64,000 bases of DNA from Aliiglaciecola sp. M165 (lineage in GTDB: Bacteria > Pseudomonadota > Gammaproteobacteria > Enterobacterales > Alteromonadaceae), in assembly GCF_007197995.1 (NCBI RefSeq), contig NZ_VKKH01000004.1, positions 558,001 to 622,000 of the forward strand, written 5' to 3'. The first letter of the stretch is position 1; each line of letters starts with the position of its first letter. This document shows, in pieces, positions 58,059 to 64,000 of this stretch. The position numbers and the translations under genes are program-made. The notes below the pieces were generated by a model. That model had not been told where the DNA came from. It was given only the letters and a program-made list of their open reading frames with translations, and ran no database searches.

Positions 58059-58427
58059 TTAAACCTTTACCCATGAAAGTTTATGCTCTTCGTAAACCTG
58101 CTTTTCTGGCGGAAATTGTTCCGGATCATCTAGGCTAGAGGTCGTTACATCTACTTCATGTGCTCGACTTTCATTTATATACGTGAGAGATGTACCGCAT
58201 TCATGACAAAAAGTTCGAGTTGCGTTGTTCGACGATTGATAGGTTTTGGGGTTTCCTTTTGTGATAACGAAACTTTCAACTGGAAGCGAGAACCATGCAA
58301 CAGACTGCGCACCACAAGCGAGACGACAATCATTACAGTGGCATATAGTTGAACAGGAGGGGGTGGTAGTCACTTTGTAGCGAATCATACCGCACATGCA
58401 TCCGCCGGTTATTTCTCCTTCTCGCAT
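58059..58427 (-). CDS. GFA / CENP-V-fold zinc protein
   Basis: 122 residues of the glutathione-dependent formaldehyde-activating-enzyme-like family. Cysteine motifs GGCMCGMIRY, CHCNDCRLACG and FCHECGTSLTY match the zinc ligands of the fold. Exact substrate unknown; few such proteins act on formaldehyde. It stands alone between two tmRNA 3'-end remnants, which suggests it arrived as a cassette or is the last intact gene of an island. Confidence 0.85.
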   Translation of the reverse strand: MREGEITGGCMCGMIRYKVTTTPSCSTICHCNDCRLACGAQSVAWFSLPVESFVITKGNPKTYQSSNNATRTFCHECGTSLTYINESRAHEVDVTTSSLDDPEQFPPEKQVYEEHKLSWVKV

Positions 58428-58566
58428 TACGATCCCCTTTGTTGATTTGGCTTGGTTTGAAATTTAGATTCCATCTAGTAGTAAGAGCATCTGAGACTCT
58501 TACCAGATTAAAGTGTAGTCTAATCTTAGATTTGAAATGGCATGCAGTATCAATTTTAAAATCTTT

Positions 58567-58600
58567 CTGGAAGTGGTTTCAACTCACGCCATCTCCACCA
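58567..58600 (+). pseudogene. tmRNA 3'-end remnant, copy 2
   Basis: Gap-free 34-base match to copy 1 at 57954-57987, 27 of 34 identical, ending CATCTCCACCA. The similarity runs on more weakly into AATCAA and GCAGCC beyond it, as copy 1 does into its terminator. Same orientation, 613 bases apart, flanking the GFA gene. Confidence 0.6.
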
Positions 58601-58642
58601 ATCAATATAGAGCAGCCAATCTCGCTATTGTTTGACCGTCCA

Positions 58643-58684
58643 CTGAAAGCTCTGCACATTGAAGAAGTAGTCAGTAATAGGTGA
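58643..58684 (+). pseudogene. Possible decayed double-glycine leader, remnant 1
   Basis: Reads (CTG)KALHIEEVVSNR then stop. The shape resembles class II bacteriocin/microcin leaders (MKxLxxEEVxxVSGG) with ATG changed to CTG and GG to NR. No ribosome-binding site. Weak on its own. Confidence 0.25.
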
Positions 58685-58737
58685 AACAGTAGCTCCTACG
58701 TGAATAGAAAATCTAAATTGCCAATTGGAGAAATAGA

Positions 58738-58827
58738 ATGAAAACACTATCACATTGTGAAATTGAACAGATGAACAATTGCGTATTGCCACTAAGCGTA
58801 GTCGCTGTTATTTACTTAGCCGGCTAA
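58738..58827 (+). CDS. Small peptide with degenerate double-glycine-type leader
   Basis: 29-codon frame beginning MKTLSHCEIEQMNNC followed by a hydrophobic LPLSVVAVIYLAG tail, preceded by TTGGAG 7 bases before the ATG. The pattern LSxxEIEQ-M-N is that of bacteriocin/microcin leaders, where the last two residues should be GG but are NC here. It may be a degenerate relic rather than a functional precursor. No maturation peptidase or transporter is nearby. Confidence 0.4.
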   Translation: MKTLSHCEIEQMNNCVLPLSVVAVIYLAG

Positions 58828-58884
58828 GCCTCAAATACATATCCTAGGTACAGGTTTGTAAAACACATAAGTGCGGGTAATCAC

Positions 58885-58935
58885 ATGTTTGAACTAAACA
58901 ACGACGAGGCTTTTTACATTAGTGGCGGATATTGA
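58885..58935 (+). CDS. Very short double-glycine leader-like peptide, truncated
   Basis: 16 codons, MFELNNDEAFYISGGY then TGA. This fits the consensus of double-glycine leaders (M-x-E-L-N-x-x-E-x-x-x-I-S-G-G) well. The mature part is cut to one residue by the stop; read-through would give about 22 more codons. The ribosome-binding site is weak. Probably a broken gene. Confidence 0.4.
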   Translation: MFELNNDEAFYISGGY

Positions 58936-59250
58936 GGATATACAGTCACTGTTGACTTAAAACTCTATTATTTCCATCGAGGCATCAAAGTTTTGGTTTC
59001 TTAAATAGAGATATGGGAGTTCCAATCTCACTATAGATACATTTTAAGTGAATAACTTTCATAGGTAACCACTTCAAGTCAGCAGTTTTATTAGGTTATT
59101 AAAACTACACTGAAGTAGAGTAGATCTTCGTCAAACCGGAGTGTTAATGATTGTAAAATAATCAGAGCCACCAACATTCAGCTTAAAAGACATTATTGGA
59201 CAATTCACAAATGAGCGCTGACTGCAGCGTACACTTACCCTCGATTCAAG

Positions 59251-60096
59251 TTAGCTCATTAGCTTTCTGCCTAACAAAAGCGTCACTATACCAATAAACA
59301 CGAGTAATGCGGCAAACACTCGTTTTACACCATAACGTTCACCTAAGAACAACCAGCCTATTAGTGCTGCAAAGACAACACTGGTTTCACGTAATGCTGC
59401 GACCGTCGCAATGGGTATTATAGACATGGCCCATAACGCAACAGCAAATCCACCGGTTGCCAGAACGCCACTTAGCATGTCCCATTTTACAGTTTCAAAG
59501 CGAATATGTTGCCATTCTATCTGCCGTCGATAACGAATTGCCGAGATGATAATAAAGCTCGAACCTGACAAGGTTTCAAGCCACGCCGCGTAGATAATAA
59601 AAGTCGACGTTTGCCTTACCCCTAAACCACTTGCAAAGGTGTAACCTGCAATACACACAGCGGTAATTGCTGCGTAAATTAAGGCTCGCTTGTCAGTACC
59701 ACGCAGTCTTCCAGCAAGTAAAATTATGCCTAAACTTATAATAATGACTCCGACTGACTCGTACAAACCTAAGCTGTCAGTTCCCCATAGTCCTCCAACA
59801 AGCAATATAATGACAGGTGCAACGCCACGAGAAATAGGATAAACCTGAGAAAAATCACCATGTTTGTAAGCACCAAGCAAGCTAAAAAAGTAAACAATGT
59901 GAATCGCACTAGCGATAAATAAATAAGGCCAGGCCTTAGGTGTAATTGGCGGTAAAAGGGTGATCAGAGCAATACCAAGAACAACACCGACTAAACGATT
60001 AAATGAAAGGGAGAGCAGCCTGTTTTTACTGTGTTTTAGCAGTCCATTCCATGTGGCATGCAATAGCGCAGCGAACAGAACCAGGGCAATTTCCAA
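59251..60096 (-). CDS. EamA/DMT-family transporter
   Basis: 281-residue inner-membrane protein of ten helices in two EamA halves, with LHATWNGLLKHSKNRLLSLSF at the start and ETSVVFAALIGWLFLGERYG in the second half. Likely an exporter of a small metabolite, substrate unknown. It stands alone. It is not a close copy of the one at 5469. Confidence 0.88.
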   Translation of the reverse strand: MEIALVLFAALLHATWNGLLKHSKNRLLSLSFNRLVGVVLGIALITLLPPITPKAWPYLFIASAIHIVYFFSLLGAYKHGDFSQVYPISRGVAPVIILLVGGLWGTDSLGLYESVGVIIISLGIILLAGRLRGTDKRALIYAAITAVCIAGYTFASGLGVRQTSTFIIYAAWLETLSGSSFIIISAIRYRRQIEWQHIRFETVKWDMLSGVLATGGFAVALWAMSIIPIATVAALRETSVVFAALIGWLFLGERYGVKRVFAALLVFIGIVTLLLGRKLMS

Positions 60097-60205
60097 CAGA
60101 CTTCCTTCATGATCTTTTCTCGAATGTTATAATACCATCCGCAATGATAGGGGATCTAAAAAACCTGATTTGGCCGCGAAAGTCACTTAAACTTGGCTAA
60201 ATCGC

Positions 60206-61612
60206 CTAAAAGTCCAGCTCTTTTAATTTGCGCGTTAAGGTATTTCGCCCCCAACCAAGACGTTTTGCTGCATCCTGCTTGTGCCCGTTAGTGTACTGCA
60301 ATGCTCTTTCAAGCATAATTTTTTCGAAATCATGAGTGGCTTCATCCAAAATGTTATTTCGCCCGGCATGCAATTGCTTGTCGGCCCACGCTGATAATAA
60401 AACTCGCCAATCTGAATCAGATTGACTCACCTCAGTGCTGCTCGGTTCTGCGTGAATTTCTGGCGGCAAATCATTCACCAGTACTTCTTGGCCACTTGCC
60501 ATGACAGTCAACCAACGACACATATTTTCTAATTGACGAACGTTACCAGGCCAGGGCAACTGAGAGAGAATTTTAGACGCTTCTTTACTCAATGTTTTGG
60601 TTTCAACAGCGAGCTCTTTGGCAGCCGTCTGCAAAAAATGTTGCGCGAGGAGGGGGATATCTTCTCGCCTTTGTGACAAGGTAGGTATGTGTATTTTGAT
60701 CACGTTTAAGCGATGATAAAGATCTTCACGAAACTTCCCATTAGCAACACGCTTTTCAAGGTTCTGGTGTGTTGCAGCAATAATGCGCACGTCGACTTTA
60801 ACCGGATTATGACCTCCAACTCGATAAAACTGCCCATCAGCCAGCACCCTTAACAAGCGCGTCTGAATATCCAATGGCATATCACCAATTTCATCTAAAA
60901 ACAGGGTTCCACCATTTGCTTGCTCAAAGCGCCCTTGCCTTGCCGCTTGGGCTCCGGTAAACGCCCCTTTTTCGTGACCAAACAACTCTGATTCGATTAA
61001 ATCAGCGGGAATAGCGGCCATATTAAGAGCAATAAAGGTCTCGTTTTTCCGAGGGCTATGACGATGCAAAGCATGTGCGACAAGTTCTTTACCTGTGCCT
61101 GATTGGCCATTAATTAGTACGCTAATGCTTGAGCGGGATAAACGTCCAATCGCCCGAAAAACCTCCTGCATCGCAGGCGCCTCACCGATTATTTCCGTGT
61201 CTTTGATTTCGGGCTGAGACGCATTTTGCGAGGTTTTTTCTCGGGCATGAGCTAGGGCGCGCTGAACTAAACTCACTGCTTCATCAATATCAAAAGGTTT
61301 AGGCAAATATTCAAATGCACCACTTTGGTAAGCATTCACGGCACTATCCAAATCAGAATGTGCTGTCATAATGATCACTGGAATGTCTGGAAAATGAGAA
61401 TGCACCTCGCTTAGTAATGCCATACCATCCATTTGAGGCATTCTAATGTCTGACACTATAACTTCCGGTTGTTGCCCAGAGTGCAATTGTCGTAGCAAAT
61501 CTACTGGGTTTTCAAAACTGAAACATGGAATGTTTGCTGACTGCAACGCCTTTTGTAACACCCATCGAATAGAGCTGTCATCGTCTACTACCCATACTGG
61601 TTCAGCACTCAT
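60206..61612 (-). CDS. glnG: NtrC, nitrogen regulation sigma-54 activator
   Basis: 468 residues. Receiver domain (1-120) with D55 in [14 protein letters not shown]+ domain (about 140-370) with Walker [15 protein letters not shown] sigma-54 contact in [12 protein letters not shown], and Walker [14 protein letters not shown]-terminal Fis-type helix-turn-helix [20 protein letters not shown]. It overlaps glnL by 4 bases. It activates glnA and other nitrogen genes in concert with the RpoN encoded at 577. Confidence 0.97.
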   Translation of the reverse strand: MSAEPVWVVDDDSSIRWVLQKALQSANIPCFSFENPVDLLRQLHSGQQPEVIVSDIRMPQMDGMALLSEVHSHFPDIPVIIMTAHSDLDSAVNAYQSGAFEYLPKPFDIDEAVSLVQRALAHAREKTSQNASQPEIKDTEIIGEAPAMQEVFRAIGRLSRSSISVLINGQSGTGKELVAHALHRHSPRKNETFIALNMAAIPADLIESELFGHEKGAFTGAQAARQGRFEQANGGTLFLDEIGDMPLDIQTRLLRVLADGQFYRVGGHNPVKVDVRIIAATHQNLEKRVANGKFREDLYHRLNVIKIHIPTLSQRREDIPLLAQHFLQTAAKELAVETKTLSKEASKILSQLPWPGNVRQLENMCRWLTVMASGQEVLVNDLPPEIHAEPSSTEVSQSDSDWRVLLSAWADKQLHAGRNNILDEATHDFEKIMLERALQYTNGHKQDAAKRLGWGRNTLTRKLKELDF

Positions 61613-62685
61613 TCGGCAGATTCCTTCTTAATTATTGGTAAAAATATTTTAAATTCTGTATGACCTGGCCAGCTTTCAACATCTATTTTCCCTTCATGCT
61701 GATCGACCAAAGTCTGTGCGATAGATAGGCCTAAGCCCGTTCCGTTAGATTTCCCTGTGACCATCGGGTAGAACAGTGTGTCTTTTAGTTCGAGTGGTAT
61801 ACCCGGCCCGTTATCAATGATTTTTATTTGCGCTACCAGCGGGTGTTTCTTACCGTGGATAGTGAGCTGACGTTTAATCCGACTTTTCAGTAAAATCTGG
61901 CCTTGGTATGGCTGTTCTGCAAGGGCTTGCACACTGTTTCGGACAATATTTAATACCGCTTGTTGAAGCATGTCCTGATCGAAAAACATATCTGGAATAC
62001 TTGGGTCATAGTCACGGGCAATATCAATATTTTTAATGTCGTCCAGGGAAACCAAGGTCCTGATCTTTTCAAGCACTTGATGAATATTGGCCCATTGGAA
62101 ATTGGGCGGCGAGTTCGGCCCCAAAAGGCGGTCGACTAAATTTGTTAACCTGTCAGACTGCTCAACAATTACTTGAGTAAATTCTTTAAGTTCTTGGTTT
62201 GGCAATTGTTTTTCAAGTAACTGAGCAGCTCCTCTCAACCCACCTAGCGGGTTTTTAATTTCGTGCGCTAATCCGCGGATAAGCTCACGCGCTGCTTGCT
62301 GTTGCGCCCATTGTTGGCTCTCTTGGCTAATGCGTTTTTGTTGATCGATAACTTTAATTTCAAGCAACAACGCAGACTTTTTTTGATGTTCAAAACAAGT
62401 CACCGTTACATCGGCCAAAATATGGCGACCATCGAAGAAAGTTAGCAGTACCTCTCCATCAGAAAAGCCGTCATTTTTTTTGAAAACATTTTTGAGACGT
62501 GAAAAAGCCACACTAGAATGGGAAATAAACTGTGTGACAGGAAACCCCAGCAATTGGTTATCACTGCGCTCTAACACTGACTGCGCTGCAAGGTTGGCAT
62601 ATTTTACAGATAGCTGGTCATCAACAACCAAGACGGCCGTTGCCAGACTTTCTAACAAATAATTAGCTTGCTCTTCCAACGTCAA
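61609..62685 (-). CDS. glnL: NtrB, nitrogen sensor kinase/phosphatase
   Basis: 358-residue soluble kinase: N-terminal PAS domain (about 8-115), HisKA with H141 in GLAHEIKNPLGG, and an ATPase domain with NIVRNSVQAL and TGLGLSIAQTL. It phosphorylates NtrC and is switched to a phosphatase by PII. Coupled by a 4-base overlap to glnG. Confidence 0.96.
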   Translation of the reverse strand: MTLEEQANYLLESLATAVLVVDDQLSVKYANLAAQSVLERSDNQLLGFPVTQFISHSSVAFSRLKNVFKKNDGFSDGEVLLTFFDGRHILADVTVTCFEHQKKSALLLEIKVIDQQKRISQESQQWAQQQAARELIRGLAHEIKNPLGGLRGAAQLLEKQLPNQELKEFTQVIVEQSDRLTNLVDRLLGPNSPPNFQWANIHQVLEKIRTLVSLDDIKNIDIARDYDPSIPDMFFDQDMLQQAVLNIVRNSVQALAEQPYQGQILLKSRIKRQLTIHGKKHPLVAQIKIIDNGPGIPLELKDTLFYPMVTGKSNGTGLGLSIAQTLVDQHEGKIDVESWPGHTEFKIFLPIIKKESAE

Positions 62686-62778
62686 TTATCCAACAAAACC
62701 ATTTGCACTATCTTAGTGCATTACTAATCATACGTCTTTCTTTGTGAATCGTCCTGGTGCAATTGGAGCGGTTAAATC

Positions 62779-63297
62779 CTAATTAGGATTGATAAACACT
62801 GATGCTTGATGGACAAAGAAAACCCGTGGTTCTGATGATGCAAGTATCTTGCCTGTATGGTGGATAAACTTGATTTGAATACTATGTTCTCCACGGACAA
62901 CATCTTGAAGCTGAAATGAAGGAGCAGGACTTGTCTGAACAAGCTGGCCATCAAGATACAATTCAAATTTGCCGTTACCAACAGGATCGAGTTGACCTGC
63001 TACGGTAACTTTACCAAGGTTGTTTCGAATCGTCTCTTCTTTTGCTGGCGATAGGATTGTGAGTTGATACTTAGGTAATGTTTTGTCAACACGCTTGGCA
63101 GGTAACTGTTGAGTTTTACTATCAACCAATGCCGGCATAGTAGCACTGTTAGTTTTTTCTAAATCGACTAACACCGCGCCTTTGGTAGGCTTGTCAGTAT
63201 AGGTAACTGTGCCATCTTCATGGACAATTTTATACAGTTCACTGGCATTGACAACGAGGGCCAATACACAGGTAAGTGTGGTTATAATCAACTTCAT
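62779..63297 (-). CDS. Secreted DUF4124 protein
   Basis: 172 residues with a signal peptide (about 1-19) and a DUF4124 domain (about 20-60, ELYKIVHEDGTVTYTDKPTKGA), then a beta-rich C-terminal domain of about 100 residues with PVGNGKFELYLDGQLVQTS. It lies between glnA and glnL on the same strand. DUF4124 has no known role; the neighbours hint at nitrogen control but nothing in the sequence proves it. Confidence 0.85.
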   Translation of the reverse strand: MKLIITTLTCVLALVVNASELYKIVHEDGTVTYTDKPTKGAVLVDLEKTNSATMPALVDSKTQQLPAKRVDKTLPKYQLTILSPAKEETIRNNLGKVTVAGQLDPVGNGKFELYLDGQLVQTSPAPSFQLQDVVRGEHSIQIKFIHHTGKILASSEPRVFFVHQASVFINPN

Positions 63298-63322
63298 TTA
63301 TGAATTGTAGCTGTTTCACAGA

Positions 63323-63350
63323 CAAAAAAAAGCCCGCAATTAAGCGGGCT
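63323..63350 (-). terminator. Rho-independent terminator of glnA
   Basis: Minus-strand AGCCCGC, loop TTAATT and GCGGGCT followed by a run of seven or eight T. It lies 26 bases after the glnA stop, so glnA is mainly monocistronic and the DUF4124/glnLG unit needs its own promoter or read-through. Confidence 0.9.
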
Positions 63351-63375
63351 AGTATTAAATTCAATAACTTTTGCG

Positions 63376-64000
63376 TTATACGCTGTAGTACATGTCAAAT
63401 TCGACCGGGTGTGTAGTCATGTTCAAAGTCGTTACTTCGGCACGCTTAAGATCAATATAACCGTCGATCATGTCATCGGTCATCACGCCACCTGCAGTTA
63501 GGAAGTCACGATCATTATCCAAGGCATCAAGAGCTTGCTCTAAAGAACTAGCAACTTGTGGGATCTCAGCAGCTTCTTCTGCTGGTAAGTCATAAAGATC
63601 CTTGTCCATTGAATCGCCAGGATGGATTTTGTTTTTGATCCCGTCTAGGCCAGCCATTAACATAGCGGTAAAGGCTAGATAAGGGTTGGCTGTTGGGTCA
63701 GGGAAACGAACTTCAATACGACGAGCACGTTCGCTGGTTACAAATGGAATACGAATAGACGCTGAACGGTTACGTGCTGAATAAGCCAACATAACTGGCG
63801 CTTCAAATCCAGGAACCAAACGCTTATATGAGTTAGTCGAAGCATTAGCAAACGCGTTGATAGCACGAGCATGTTTGATGATACCACCGATGTAGTAAAG
63901 CGCTTCTTCTGACATGCCTGCATATTTGTCACCAGCAAAGACATTTTTACCGTTTTTGCTGATAGATTGGTGACAGTGCATACCTGAACCGTTATCGCCT
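63376..64000 (-). CDS. glnA: Glutamine synthetase type I (partial, C-terminal end in window)
   Basis: Condenses ammonia with glutamate using ATP. Only the last 207 or so residues are present; the frame runs off the window edge at 64000. Visible are [16 protein letters not shown] of the active site, [15 protein letters not shown], the arginine region [25 protein letters not shown] and the adenylylation-site segment [13 protein letters not shown] with its tyrosine. The C-terminus [11 protein letters not shown] is typical of the enteric type, so control by GlnE is predicted. Confidence 0.97.
   Translation of the reverse strand, partial: GDNGSGMHCHQSISKNGKNVFAGDKYAGMSEEALYYIGGIIKHARAINAFANASTNSYKRLVPGFEAPVMLAYSARNRSASIRIPFVTSERARRIEVRFPDPTANPYLAFTAMLMAGLDGIKNKIHPGDSMDKDLYDLPAEEAAEIPQVASSLEQALDALDNDRDFLTAGGVMTDDMIDGYIDLKRAEVTTLNMTTHPVEFDMYYSV

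Larger units (their letters stand above)
58428..59250. other. Decayed gene-poor region
   Basis: About 820 bases, AT-rich, with no credible gene longer than 40 codons. It holds the second tmRNA remnant and three possible decayed double-glycine leader peptides (listed separately). After 58935 I see nothing supportable up to the next gene. Confidence 0.55.

Noticed and set aside
58439-58684. An 81-codon frame across the second tmRNA remnant
   Set aside because: No ribosome-binding site, it runs through the RNA-derived repeat, and its composition is not protein-like. Only its last 13 codons are kept as a possible leader remnant.
59134-59193. Minus-strand 20-codon frame beginning MSFKLNVGG
   Set aside because: It has a GG pair but no acidic leader pattern and no ribosome-binding site; likely chance.

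Overview
The window comes from the chromosome of a marine gammaproteobacterium of the Alteromonadales type (Alteromonas / Glaciecola / Paraglaciecola / Aliiglaciecola group). This rests on moderate, slightly AT-rich composition, on gene orders such as lptB-rpoN-hpf-ptsN-rapZ-ptsO-mgtE, arcB near gltBD, tyrS-mepM-like-anmK, erpA beside a DUF6776-type gene, and glnA-glnL-glnG, and on protein sequences that are clearly gammaproteobacterial. The species cannot be fixed from the sequence alone. Most of the window is ordinary housekeeping DNA with small accessory patches.

Layout. 1-3942: LPS-export ATPase end, sigma-54, ribosome hibernation factor and the nitrogen PTS branch. 4061-6302: Mg transporter and a drug/metabolite exporter. 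6322-8533: galTK in a minus-strand operon with a convincing promoter. 8811-11647: FMN flavoprotein and ArcB. 11719-13075: an isolated holin/endolysin-like pair. 13640-19538: glutamate synthase gltBD. 19598-22821: DsbA-like protein, a MITE-like repeat, small membrane or secreted proteins and a Bor-type lipoprotein. 22982-29381: methyl-cycle genes (mtnN, ahcY) followed by a tightly overlapping rhodanese / unknown / DUF2721 / acetyltransferase / FAD-oxidase string. 29466-33812: tyrS, M23 endopeptidase, anmK and an Lrp-type regulator. 33835-41842: secreted unknowns, a PLP enzyme, a hydroxyacid dehydrogenase, a diguanylate cyclase, a hydrolase, a BON protein and a LysR regulator. 41882-46501: threonine synthase overlapping a thioredoxin-like gene, DUF2750, GST and a tandem solute-binding protein. 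46527-50760: an RND pump with its adaptor. 51014-54714: erpA, a DUF6776-type gene, an unusual CLC protein, HemJ and a small protein. 54887-57569: S9 peptidase and folE. 57570-59250: a decayed, gene-poor patch. 59251-64000: exporter, then NtrC, NtrB, a DUF4124 protein and the end of glnA.

Nitrogen control is a theme. Sigma-54, PtsN, RapZ and NPr lie at one end and NtrBC with glutamine synthetase at the other, with glutamate synthase between, so the two halves of the GS-GOGAT cycle and the sigma factor that serves NtrC are all present.

The best places for a second look are these. The patch at 57570-59250 carries two degenerate copies of the tmRNA 3' end flanking a GFA-family gene, followed by what look like three decayed double-glycine leader peptides, which suggests the scar of a bacteriocin-like island. 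A stand-alone 3TM-type holin plus amidase sits between arcB and gltB. A 232-bp MITE-like element and two families of short palindromes are scattered at gene ends. A CLC protein lacks both the central serine and the internal proton glutamate of the classic antiporter. No intact mobile element, CRISPR array, tRNA or rRNA gene was seen.
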